IMG/VR virus record: IMGVR_UViG_3300008267_000004
Location: 1-64,000 of that record
Reading direction: 5' to 3' (one strand)
Source of the DNA: a virus
Length of the DNA: 64,000 nt
Shown here: in pieces, positions 24,110-35,600 of the stretch
Layout of the letters: each line of letters opens with the position of its first letter
Numbering within the stretch: position 1 is the first letter of the stretch
The notes under the pieces: model-generated
Told to the model about the DNA's origin: nothing
Databases searched by the model: none
The model's input: the letters and a program-made list of their open reading frames with translations, nothing else
Translations under genes and position numbers: made by a program

Positions 24110-26272
24110 TTACTTTTGCTTTAAAAGATTATTAATTCTTAATCTATACTTAACGTTGATATCTATCATTTTTCCTGATTGTTTTGAGATTAATCTAATT
24201 TTAAACTTAGGGTTTAACTGATATATACTTTGTAGACCAGGATATCTTTCAGAATCAATTTCTATACTTGCATTTTTATATGTATCTTCTAAGTCATCTG
24301 ATATAGCCTTAAAAACTAATTGTTTCCAAGCTGGACTAAGTGATATTGTCTGTTTAAAACTCTTTGAACTCATCAAAAACTTATTCTCTTCTTTTATTCT
24401 ATCTGGAAAGCTAAAAGTCTTTATTATTGGCGTAATAACCCCTTCTTCGTTTTTAATCTCAACCTCCATTATATTACTAGGGTTAGAAAAGAAACTTCCA
24501 TTAAATGATCTAACCATATAATAGTATTTTTTATTATATTCAATTATATCATAAAATTCTCTACTAGGCAAATCCAAAGAGTTTATTTTAGCATTTTCAT
24601 CTACAAAATTTGTAAATGTGACTGGTGCTTCTTTTTCAATTCTGTAAATAAAATATTGTTTAAAGTCTTCGCTTAAAAAATTTGCATTTCCGTTTTCAAG
24701 ATTATCCTCTGAATTTAATACTCTTCTTTCTTCCTGACCAGATAAAAATATTGGTCTTTCTGAAGATCTTCTATTGCTTAAAAATACTTTTAAAAGATTT
24801 GGTTCTTTTTCATTAGAGTATATATTGATTTCTGGTATTGCTGGGAAGGTTCTTCTTTCAGACGCTATGGTTTTTTCTATAAATGGAATTTCTATAACAA
24901 TTGGCTGTGAAAAACACTTTTCAGGATCTAAAACAAAATCTTGAAATACTGTTGGTTGAGTAGATTGCATAGAAAACACACAATTTATGCCTAAGCTAAC
25001 GCCCACTAGAGATACTGAATATTCAAATTTTTCACTTGGTAAGACCTGGTTATCAATAAAGTTCATACCAGACCCAGCTTTATATGGAATAAAAAATATT
25101 TGTGAAGGAGAAGTAAAGTTATTATAGTATTTTTGAACTTTATAATATAAAGGTATAAAATCAGTATCTTTCTTTTTTTTCAAAATATCAAATTTCTTTT
25201 CAGTACTCATATTAAATAAATCAAGAAACATTTCTTTGGTTGGAAAAAAATTATTTGAATAATTTTCTGTATTTATATAATTTGTTTCTTCTTCTTTAAC
25301 TGATGTGTAGTCAAAATAAGAAATTGTATGATCTAAAAGTAGTGGTAGTGGATAAAACTTAACAACCTGTCTTTTGTTATTATAATAGTGTTCAAAATCA
25401 TTTACTAGTTTATTTGAATTATAAAGATAATTTATAAAAGAAATTATATAAAGATCATGGTTAGGAATAATTCCTATTTTTGTTTCCGAAAAAAATAAGT
25501 AATTAACAGTGCTAGAATAATCCTCAGTGTCTTTTGATACTCCTTGAATAGAAGGCATTCTTAAATTAACGTATTGTGGTAGATAACTAATGTGATTATT
25601 AGACTTATCTATATCGGTTATCTGTTGGTGAGCAAATAAATAAGTTCTATAGTTATCCCATGTTTCTGCGGTGGTAGGAGATAAGATTCCATTATAGTAT
25701 TCTTCCACTTCTGGAGTTTTGCTGACATAATTTGTTTGAGTAACATCAGATTTTTTCTTTTTATCCAACAGATAGTAGTTTTTTATTTTTTTAAAATCTG
25801 TTATCTTTTCTGCTTCAACCTTATTAGAAAACTCTCTAAAAGAACCCTTTTTATAAAAAGCTCCTCTTTTGCTATCATAACTTTCTTGCGTTGACTCATT
25901 ATAGTGCATGATACAATCATATGAGTAATTTGAATTTATTGAATTCTGAGGGGAATTATAAGAGAACTTGTGATAGTCAATACTAAATTTTTCTCTATAA
26001 ACCGAATTTATTCTAGAAATATTATTTTTTTGTTTTTTTACATCAAATCTAAAAATGATCTTTTTTTCTTTATTATCTATAATTTTTTTTATTCCATCAG
26101 ATAAACTAATCTCTATTGGAGTAGATTCATTATCAAGATTATTGGCGTCTAAAAAATCGTTATCTATGTAGTCTCTAACGATACCCATAAAAATATTTTT
26201 AGTTTGTTTATCTGATTCGTTTTTTGACATTTCTCTAGAAACGAACATTTGTTTTTTAATTGTATTTGACAC
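24110..26272 (-). CDS. Large tail/baseplate virion protein (720 aa, GTG start)
   Basis: A 720-residue, Asn/Tyr/Ser/Lys-rich protein. About residues 530-610 look like a fibronectin-type-III or similar beta-sandwich: a YIYRIEKEAP-type start, then KKYYYMVRSFNGSFFSNPSN, the pattern of FN3 strands F-G. The last 100 residues form another beta domain ending KYRLRINNL. The GTG at 26272 follows a GAGGT site. The gene sits in a run of virion genes after the 3250-residue protein. It is likely a baseplate-peripheral or tail component; no family is recognised. Confidence 0.5.
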   Translation of the reverse strand: MSNTIKKQMFVSREMSKNESDKQTKNIFMGIVRDYIDNDFLDANNLDNESTPIEISLSDGIKKIIDNKEKKIIFRFDVKKQKNNISRINSVYREKFSIDYHKFSYNSPQNSINSNYSYDCIMHYNESTQESYDSKRGAFYKKGSFREFSNKVEAEKITDFKKIKNYYLLDKKKKSDVTQTNYVSKTPEVEEYYNGILSPTTAETWDNYRTYLFAHQQITDIDKSNNHISYLPQYVNLRMPSIQGVSKDTEDYSSTVNYLFFSETKIGIIPNHDLYIISFINYLYNSNKLVNDFEHYYNNKRQVVKFYPLPLLLDHTISYFDYTSVKEEETNYINTENYSNNFFPTKEMFLDLFNMSTEKKFDILKKKKDTDFIPLYYKVQKYYNNFTSPSQIFFIPYKAGSGMNFIDNQVLPSEKFEYSVSLVGVSLGINCVFSMQSTQPTVFQDFVLDPEKCFSQPIVIEIPFIEKTIASERRTFPAIPEINIYSNEKEPNLLKVFLSNRRSSERPIFLSGQEERRVLNSEDNLENGNANFLSEDFKQYFIYRIEKEAPVTFTNFVDENAKINSLDLPSREFYDIIEYNKKYYYMVRSFNGSFFSNPSNIMEVEIKNEEGVITPIIKTFSFPDRIKEENKFLMSSKSFKQTISLSPAWKQLVFKAISDDLEDTYKNASIEIDSERYPGLQSIYQLNPKFKIRLISKQSGKMIDINVKYRLRINNLLKQK

Positions 26273-26276
26273 CTTT

Positions 26277-28688
26277 TTACCTCACAACAATATTTTGATA
26301 ACTTATTACTTTATATTGATTACTGATAGGAAGATTCGTAAATTCTTTTAAATTAGCACCTAAAATATCTGATGAAATTGGTATACATCTAATTAATATT
26401 TTTTTTCCAACCTTAAGGGAGTTTTTAATTTCTTGATTACTTATATCAAATATTTCCCATGTAAGTTTTTTCATTTTTTTAACACTAGAACCATCTAATA
26501 CTTCATCTTCTGCATTTTTTAAATATTCTATCCTTACAATTCTTTGAGATAAAATTGAATAAAGTAAAAAACTATCTAAGTCTTTTACAATATTATTTTT
26601 TCTTGCATCTGTACTTGCAGCGATTTCATAGATAAACAATTTATTTTTTGACATTAATGCCATAATTGTATCTACATATTCCTCTTTTGTTTGATTTGTA
26701 TTTTCTAAAGTTTCGTCTACTGAAACTTTAAATACCTGACTTAGTATAGATTTAATCTGTTGCATATCAATACTGAGTAAAAATGTTCTGTAATCATTAA
26801 GAGTAGAAAATTTAAAATCCCCAGTGTCAATAAAAGACATTTCTGGATAATTTTCTGCTAGCATTTTATATAAATATTGTGTTTCATCAAAACAGTTTTC
26901 GTTGATCCCTTTTTTTACGGCATTTTTAAAAATAGAACTTTTAAAATTTTGATTGTTTTGCGAAAAAATATTGTTTAAAGCTGGAAAACTCTCCTTATAT
27001 ATTGCACTATTAATTTTAGAAATTAAAAATTTGGGAGATGAAAAACTTTTACCTTGGTTCTCATTGAGTCTATCAAAAAGATATCCTTCATCATTAAAGT
27101 AACTAAAACTAAAATCATTATCTATAGTTTGCTGTGTATCATTTAAGAGTCTATATTTATCTTGTAAGTGATCATTTTTTTGAAGTTCTAATATTTTAGA
27201 AGCTTTAAACAATAAATCTTTATAAAAATCTAAGAAAGCACCAATGGATTCTAAATTACCATTTTCTGGTGATATCAAATTTAAAATTTCTGTTTCTTTC
27301 ATCAGTAAATCATATTCAGAAATAGCGTTATATAGTTCTACGTATGTATTTGCAGATTTTTTAGAGAGATCCCAAGCGGATCTTTTAGAATTCTGCAATA
27401 AAATAAATTCATCTGTAAAATAATCAGAAGAGAAATCATAATAGATATTTCTTCCAAGACTATCTTTTTTACTACTCATGCTTTGACATAAACTATAATA
27501 TTGTTTTAAATAAGCAAAATCAGAGTTACAACTTGTTATTAAATTGCTTAAAACAACTTTATAACCGTCTGAGATCAATATAGATAAATCATAGTTAAAT
27601 TTTTTATTTACAATAAATGATGGACGAACTTCATATCCTTTTATAAGAGAATTAGAGTTAGAATTAGACAAAAAATTAAATTCATTTGTAGAATGCATAT
27701 AGGAATTATTATCTTCTCCACGTATTTCTGTGTTTATTACATTGGAGAACCTTTTAATGGTTTCTATATTATTTTCTATAAATTTTGTTTTTAAAAATGG
27801 AAAAATAGAAGATCTATTCCTTAAGAAGTTTAATATGTCAATTGCAAAATGCACAATTAAACTACCACTGTCGTTACGAGAAGTATAAAAATTTGTAAAA
27901 GCACTTCCTAAATCTTTATTTTGTTTAAGAGGCTGCTTAATATTAATTTGTCGTAATCTGTTCTCTGGTCTTAAAATATTTCTATATCTAACAAAAATTT
28001 CTTGTGATAAATTTTCTAATTTTATCTCTTTTTGATTTACAAAAGCATAGGCATCGCCATTTTTTAGTGAATACTCAGAACACCATAACTCTTTTACGCT
28101 ATCATTATTTATAAACCATCTAGAAATATTTTTATTTATTAATCCATCTTTAAATATAATATGCTTATCTAAAATAAATTTTAGATTTGAAGAGGATTGT
28201 TTTATTTGTATCGAATAATCTTTAGAATATTGCTGATAATCAAAATAAACATATGCAATCATGCCTATGAATTTTTTTTGTTCTAGTTGGATTTCATATC
28301 TACAATCATACATTAATTTATATATCGTAGATTCATCATCTGAATATTCTATAAATTGCTTTTCAAGTTCTTTACTATCAGAAGAGATATTTAGTATTGG
28401 GATTGTTTTTTTTTCAACTTGACCAGCTTCTATTAAACTAATATAGTTATTTTTATTAACAGAATTGAATAAATTTTCGTCATAAACTACTGCTAATTTT
28501 ATACTACAATACTTATTCAAATTATTGTTATAAAACCAGCCATCCTCACCAGAAGATTTTATAAAATCTCTGGTACATAATTTTGTGTTAATAATCAATT
28601 CATCATTTATTTTTGAAACACTGAAACTTTCAAAAAAAACATTAGGAAATCCACTATCCAATATTGATTGTATATTTATATTTGACAC
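26277..28688 (-). CDS. Large tail/baseplate virion protein (803 aa, GTG start)
   Basis: An 803-residue protein of mixed beta and helical segments, Asn/Ser/Lys/Phe-rich. I choose GTG 28688, which overlaps the TAG of the upstream gene (TAGTG) with GGAGAT upstream; a TTG two codons earlier is an alternative. The next gene also begins GTG-TCA-AAT. Helical segments are concentrated in the middle and C-terminal half (DFYKDLLFKASKILEL; YVDTIMALMSKNKLF). No family is recognised. It is probably a structural partner of the 720-residue protein. Confidence 0.5.
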   Translation of the reverse strand: MSNINIQSILDSGFPNVFFESFSVSKINDELIINTKLCTRDFIKSSGEDGWFYNNNLNKYCSIKLAVVYDENLFNSVNKNNYISLIEAGQVEKKTIPILNISSDSKELEKQFIEYSDDESTIYKLMYDCRYEIQLEQKKFIGMIAYVYFDYQQYSKDYSIQIKQSSSNLKFILDKHIIFKDGLINKNISRWFINNDSVKELWCSEYSLKNGDAYAFVNQKEIKLENLSQEIFVRYRNILRPENRLRQINIKQPLKQNKDLGSAFTNFYTSRNDSGSLIVHFAIDILNFLRNRSSIFPFLKTKFIENNIETIKRFSNVINTEIRGEDNNSYMHSTNEFNFLSNSNSNSLIKGYEVRPSFIVNKKFNYDLSILISDGYKVVLSNLITSCNSDFAYLKQYYSLCQSMSSKKDSLGRNIYYDFSSDYFTDEFILLQNSKRSAWDLSKKSANTYVELYNAISEYDLLMKETEILNLISPENGNLESIGAFLDFYKDLLFKASKILELQKNDHLQDKYRLLNDTQQTIDNDFSFSYFNDEGYLFDRLNENQGKSFSSPKFLISKINSAIYKESFPALNNIFSQNNQNFKSSIFKNAVKKGINENCFDETQYLYKMLAENYPEMSFIDTGDFKFSTLNDYRTFLLSIDMQQIKSILSQVFKVSVDETLENTNQTKEEYVDTIMALMSKNKLFIYEIAASTDARKNNIVKDLDSFLLYSILSQRIVRIEYLKNAEDEVLDGSSVKKMKKLTWEIFDISNQEIKNSLKVGKKILIRCIPISSDILGANLKEFTNLPISNQYKVISYQNIVVR

Positions 28689-29581
28689 TAGCAATCATCT
28701 CCAGAAGGTACAATTTTAGAAGATCCATAGATATAAATTCTATCAGGTTCTTCCAAACTTTCTTGTTCAATATCAAATTGTACATCAAAATAAGAACTAA
28801 CTAATTTTATTTTTTCTTCAGACCAATCCTCAGCTTCTGCGTCTGGATCGGAAATATCTATATCATATGTAGAACCTGCACCACCTAGCATATCATCTAC
28901 AACTTTTAATAATCTTGGATTATTTGTATCTTCAAAAGACAACAACTCTCCCTTATCATTTTCTATTTTATAGATTTCTATATCAAAATTTTTATTGAAA
29001 AAATCAGTATTTTCTTCAAATATGTTGATAAAGATACTGTCAGCTTTCATTTTTATATAAGTATTGTCTAAATTTGGTTCAAATATTAATATTTCATTTT
29101 GTAAAATTTCTTTATTAGAAAATTCGCTATCTATTGTAATGTCTACATATGATTCTTTTAAATTTATTTGAGTTATTTTATCAGAAGAAAATTTATCATA
29201 TTCATAACTACTTGTTAAAACTACCGATTCTAGTTGAACATTTTTAAATGATATATTAAAAGAAGCTACTTCTTGACCAACATCCTCTGAACTGACTAAT
29301 GGCACTCCTAAATATCTAGAATAATCTAATTGCTCTTGAAGCATATTTGTAGATGCACTTGTAAATCTTGGAATTGGCTTTAAATACGGTGTTTCTGTCA
29401 ATATTCTTGTTTGTGTATTATTTTGTGTTTCTGTGAATCCTATTTTTTCCGAATCATAGATTATATCATCGTCATAAAATGCATAATAATAAGGGTTAAA
29501 TAGTCCATTAAAATATTTCTGTCTACCATATGGAGTTAACTCAACAGACATTACCTCCTCTTTACTGTTGAAAAAAGACAT
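28688..29581 (-). CDS. Virion protein with LTPYGR-type N-terminal domain
   Basis: A 297-residue, acidic, beta-rich protein. Its start (VMSVELTPYGRQKYFNGLF, then YYYAFYDDDIIYD) is a divergent relative of the start of 23119-24051 (ILDAVLTDTGRMKLARGDG, FALADDEIDYG). The shared domain of about 45 residues suggests a common docking partner. It lies directly after the giant 3250-residue gene. The rest is unremarkable beta structure with a Glu/Asp-rich end. Confidence 0.5.
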   Translation of the reverse strand: MSFFNSKEEVMSVELTPYGRQKYFNGLFNPYYYAFYDDDIIYDSEKIGFTETQNNTQTRILTETPYLKPIPRFTSASTNMLQEQLDYSRYLGVPLVSSEDVGQEVASFNISFKNVQLESVVLTSSYEYDKFSSDKITQINLKESYVDITIDSEFSNKEILQNEILIFEPNLDNTYIKMKADSIFINIFEENTDFFNKNFDIEIYKIENDKGELLSFEDTNNPRLLKVVDDMLGGAGSTYDIDISDPDAEAEDWSEEKIKLVSSYFDVQFDIEQESLEEPDRIYIYGSSKIVPSGDDC

Positions 29582-29614
29582 TTTATTTTCCTTTTACATA
29601 AATATAATCAATAT

Positions 29615-32600
29615 TTATTTTTTTCTAGTTTTCTTTCTTAGAACAGTAGATGCTACATCTCCTACATTACCAGTTCTATTCATTCTATCAGATAACGTAG
29701 TACCACTTCCAACCCCCGTTAATGCATTACCACTAACTCCACTAACAACATTAGTTCCATATCCAGGTTTTGATGTATCTACTACAGTAGTTACTTCAAC
29801 TTTTTCTTTATTTCTTAAGTCAGTTAATCTTCTCTGATCTTCTTCTCTTCTTTTACGCTCTTCTTCTTCTATTCTTTTTCTATTCTCTTCTTCTATTCTT
29901 CGTCTTTCTAGTTCTTCATAATAAGCAGTTTTTTGCGCCTCACGTTCATCGACTTTCCACCATTTATCTTGTGGAATTAATCTAGTAGGTTCAGGAGTTT
30001 CATCAGAAATTTTTAATGATGCATCAATATTAATCATTTCGACTAATGAGAAATAATCATAAGGCCAATTATATGAATATTCAGGTCTCCTATCCCCAGA
30101 AATAAATGAGAATTTAAATCTTTGATCATCCTTAGAATCTGCTGTTAATTTATAATAATTCGTATTAGCTCTTTTCTTTACTTTAAATACTTTCCATCTT
30201 ATATCTTTTGGTAAAGTTTTTCCATGAAAAAATTCATTTTCTGTTAAATCATGAGATAAAGTAACAGAGTCTTTTTCTGCAATTCTAGAAATTTTTGGCA
30301 TCAGACCTTGCCACATATCTAATAAATCTTCTTTATCTAATATATGATTAAATTCAATAATATACATAACAAATGGATCTATATTTTTATTTGATATCCA
30401 ATCCAAATTTGGAGGTAGATTATAATTAAACATATTTTTCATTGTTTTAACTATAGAGTTATTTTGCTCTACGGTAATATCATTTAATCTATTATTTAAT
30501 TGTTCTAATGTTAATTTAGAAGATTTTATGTCTAAACCGATAATAGAATTAATTTTATTGGTATCTACATAAAAATAACTTGGTTTATTTTGTGTATCTG
30601 CTGATTTTCTATCGCTACCATAAAATCCAAACTCTCCGCTTAAAGGAAGTATTGTTCTCGCTGTAGATTTATCTCCTACATGATTTTTTTCTAATGTATA
30701 TGGGATCATAACTATAGCTTCTGATATATTTTTTTCTTCCGCAATAGTTCCTATGTTTTTTACTTCCTGATTAAAACCACATAAATCTATTAAAGAGTCT
30801 GAATAAATATCAGTTTTAATGCCTGATCTCTCTTTTATCTCTAAACGTAATTTTTCTTTTTCACTTGGAATGTTTCCATAAGCCATCCAATAATCATTAG
30901 TGTCAGTAGTTGAAACAACAGGACACTCAAACTTTGTTTGAATTACCCATCTATCAAGACTATTATCGGGATTATCTGAAATATTTAATGGATTTCCTGC
31001 CTGATCAAATTGAACTATCCTTTCACTAGATTTTTGTAAATAATTTAAACTGGATGTTAGGGACATTATTTCTGTGTTAGCAGGTAGTCCTAAACCATAG
31101 TAATTAACCATAGTTGATATTGTATAATTTTCTTTCCAGAAGTTACTTCTTTTTTGCAAAATATTATTCACAATATTGCTTGCACTTACATACGAATAAG
31201 TGGCAGAAGGAGTTCCAGCGGAATAAACAACTAAATTACTTAAAATTTCATCTAAAGAATATTTTCTTGTATCAGTAGGAGTAAATGCTAAAGTCATATA
31301 ACTTTCTCCATAGTGATATGGTGGACTATAAGCTCCATGTGTCCACGAATTTACAGCTGAGTCTATCATTCCTTCTATATAAACAGTATTACCTGGTAAG
31401 GTTGATGCATAACTGCAAAATCCAGGTCCATAGTGATTTCTACTTCCACTCGCTGAATAATCTTTATTAAGGTTTTCTTCTTTAGATAGCACTATGTCTA
31501 AAGTATAGGCAACTCCAGATACAGCAACTTTAAAATCTTTCTGAGGTGAAGATACAAATGATGTAAGTCCTTTATTTTTTAAAAAAAAGTTAGGAATCTC
31601 GGATAAGAAATTGTGCATAGCCATTTTATATCTATTATCTTTAAAATTAAATGTATTGTTTGCAACGCCAGTGAGATTAGTGCTTAAGTTATAAAAAGGA
31701 ACAATATAGTTAGACCTATCTTCCGATTCTGGAGTTGATGCTGATATCATACTATAACTATAATATGCTGGATTTATGTAGTAGAGAGATGCGCTTTGAG
31801 CTATGTTAGCTGGTATAATTGTATCAAACTCTAATAAAGATTCAAATGGCATTCTATAGTTAGCTCTACTTCTAAGTTGAAATTCTCTTTCTACAGCGCC
31901 AGTAATAACTGTAAGATATGGCGACCCAAACGGTCCACCAGTTCGTTCCCAGCCTCTAACTAAGGCACCGGTTGTATAAAAATGAGGTAATCTTCTATAA
32001 TTATTATTTATCTCACTATCCCCAAAAGATCCAGTATTTATATAAGCAGGCCAATCACAGGCTATACCAGCTTTAATACTATTAAATAATATACCAGGTG
32101 AAAATAAAGGTTGAGTTAAGGAAAGCATCTGTTGATTATATGTTGGACCGAGATAATCAGTTGCTCCATATGATACAGTATGTCTTCCCCTTTCTGTTGA
32201 ATCCCCAACCCATGAATTACAAAAATGGTAAAATAATTGTACAGATCTCTCTGAAGGATAAAATCCTTTATATGGCAACAGCTTTTTGATACCATCAATA
32301 GTTATTTCTAATTTCTTATTACCTATTTCTTCAAAAATATCAGAATGGAAGTTGTTGGTTAAATTTAGATTGCCTGTAACATTTATAAATTCTTCGTCTG
32401 CTCCATCTAAAGATAAATAAGAAGAAGTATATATAGCATTAAAATCACCATTGTTATCTTTTATATAAAAGTCAGAAACATCATGAAATTTATATTCTGG
32501 TACGTAAGAATATTCATATGCTGAATATTTAATATCTTCATAAAAATCTTGATAAGAATCAAAAAATGGTTTTTTACCACTAGAAGTCATTGTATATGTT

Positions 32601-35600
32601 GTTCCTGTATTAAATGAAACAAACTCAACCCCTCCAGTAACAAACTTTGGGCCTGGATTCATAAAGAACAATTGTGGTCTTGGGATAAATTCACTATTTG
32701 ACATTGATAATACAGAAAATAATGTCTCATATTCCGTATATGGAACCAACTCTCCATATATATAATTACTTCCAGTCATAATATGACTTAATCTTGATCC
32801 TATCGTAACACTTCTTGTAATTAATGGACTAAATGATTTATCTAATTCAAAAATACTAGAAGTGTGGAAAGTATCAAAAGAAGAAGTTAGAGGGTGTACT
32901 AAGTATAAATGGTTAGGATGTGCTAACCAATTATCATTATAATGACAAGCTGTAATTATATCTGATCTTACAGTTTTTCCTCTTAGAGTGTTAGATCCTG
33001 AAAAATAAGATGAATAAGAACTTGATTCAAGAGCACCAAAAGAACTGGTTGAAATATGTGTTGATCTTATTCTATTTAATATATTATCTTTCCAAAAAGT
33101 TCTCACATTAGCAATATTTCCATTTCTTCCATTTGATCCCGTAGTTCCATCTGATTCATAGTTTGGTTTACTTCTTATTCTACTAAGAGTTGAATATAAT
33201 TTAGAAGGGAATATTTTTTTCTTATGTTCCGCTCTTTTTAGCTCAAACGAAGAATTGTTCTCATATAAAAATCTATATTTAGAATAGTCTAGTTTATTTA
33301 TTTCCACATCTTTAATGTCTAGTTTTAATTGAAGACCTTCATTTGCGAATGAAGAAGAAATATTATCATATTCATTTAGCATGTATGGCTCATAAAATAT
33401 TTTATTTTCTTCTAATTTATATTGATTTGTTAAAATAGAGTTTTTTGTTTTATCTAGGATCACTTGCTTAATAGGATAGTTATACTGCACAGGCGGTTCT
33501 TTGTACGAGCTAAATGTATTCAAAAACCCACTTGATTGTCTATCCTGTGTAGATATTTCATTATCTTGAACTGTTATAATATTTTCTTTTTTGTTTAATC
33601 TAACTAAATTGTTATCGTTATTTCTTATCTGTTTCCAAGAAGGATATCTATAAACTGAGTTATTATTTAACAAAAATTCTCTATATGGATTTCTATTAGG
33701 TCCGCTTAAATCAGTTAATGCTTCATTATTTAAATATACAAGATTAGATGATCTATCATATGTTTTAGTATTTCCCATAAAGATATTGCTTACTGATACT
33801 GGTTCTACTTTTTTGATTACATTATAAATGTTCGGCGGAGAATTAAGGAAATCATATACATAGAAACTGATATTTTCTAATGTACCGCTTGTATCTCTAA
33901 CATATAAACCAGCTGCTGTCATATCATAATTAGTGAAGCTGGAATATTGAATTATTCTATTTGTAAGTCTTGCGGATGATATATCCCAAGCAGTTGAAAG
34001 AGTAAATTCATATAATCCGTCTGGTAACAACAATGGATCGTCGTCTTGAACGTCAGAACTGACATATAATTTTGTTCCATCAGAAGAAAATCTAATTGAG
34101 TCAGGATTTCCCATTAAAACAGCACATCCAGTAAGACTTGTTGCAAAACTACTAGATGTATGAATTTCTGCGCTATCGCGAGTAACACCAGCATTAATTG
34201 TAAACGGAGTAGCTAAAGAAAATTGATATATTTTTTTATCTACATTGTTAGCTATGTACATCTTTGTACCATCTGGTTTAAACTCTAATCCCTTACCCAT
34301 GTTAGAACCAGTAACTAGCGTTTGTGCTGCAACTGTAGATAATTTTAAAAAGTTCCAAGCATCTGCAGCTGCTAAAGTAGAAGATTTTGTTATTCTTGAG
34401 TTGTATTCATCTAGTATAAAAATTTCTCTTCCATTGGGATTAATCCAAATTCCTTGAGGATATATACCAGCAGCACTTCCACCTAAAAGAGTTCCAATGT
34501 TAATAGACCCAGTAGATATAATACTTGTTATATCCCAAGCATATTGAAGATCATATTGCCATAATGTAGAATTTGCAGCCACACCGCCAGCAGTAGCATA
34601 AAGTCTTTTTCCATCTGGTTTAAAATATATCTCTAGGCCATATTGAACTATTGAATCTCTATTTTTTACATAAATAGACTCTATTGTTTCATTGACACCT
34701 GTTAAGAAAGTTATATAGTTGGCTAAACTAGATGATGCTTGGCTGTTTATATAACCACCAATCCCTAAATTACCAGTTACAGAAGCTGTAATCCAGCTAT
34801 AATTTCTATCAGATCTAGGAATTTGGTGCTGGACAAATTGATTATCGTATTCTACTCCTTGAGTGGTTATGGTTGTTGAAGTACCTGATAAAACTGCTTG
34901 ATAAAGAGCATTTTTATTTACCTTGTGTAAAGAAGGAAAATTTGAATCAATACTAGAAGTATTTGAATGCCAAGCATTTAAATATTTTCTTACTTTTTGG
35001 TTTCTATTATTTATTGAGTTATATACACTATACTCTTCACTATCTTCGTCTAATGCTCCTCTTGCATTTGTTTCTGCACCAGGGGTTGAGAATCTATTAA
35101 CTATAACTGTTGAATTTGCTTTTCTTTCTCTTAATTGTTTTTCTCTAAATATACTATTAGAACTTGCAGTAGAAGAATAGTTCATGGCTCCACTGTTAAT
35201 CAATTCAGTGTTTGTATCATATCTGCTATTTAAAGATAATACTTCATATCCTTTACTATAATTACCAAGTTCTTCTTTAGAAATATTATGTTGAATATTT
35301 CTTATATTCACCGGACTTTTAATTCTTGTATTTCTGTATAACAATCCATTAATCGATGCAGCTGGTGCTACAGAAGAAGATCCATCTGTCAGATATAATT
35401 CTTTTCTATCTAAAGTTTGATTAATAGAATTATGTCTATGAGAGTTCCCGCCTACATGTGCATCGGTAAATGGTCCTTGTAAACCAATTTCTCTTGTTTC
35501 TGTATAGGCATCAGAAAAGTTATTAGTAATATAATTTGTATTATTTGATGTATTTTTAAATACACTGAAAGGTAAAATGCCTTCAGAGTTTAAAGAAAAT

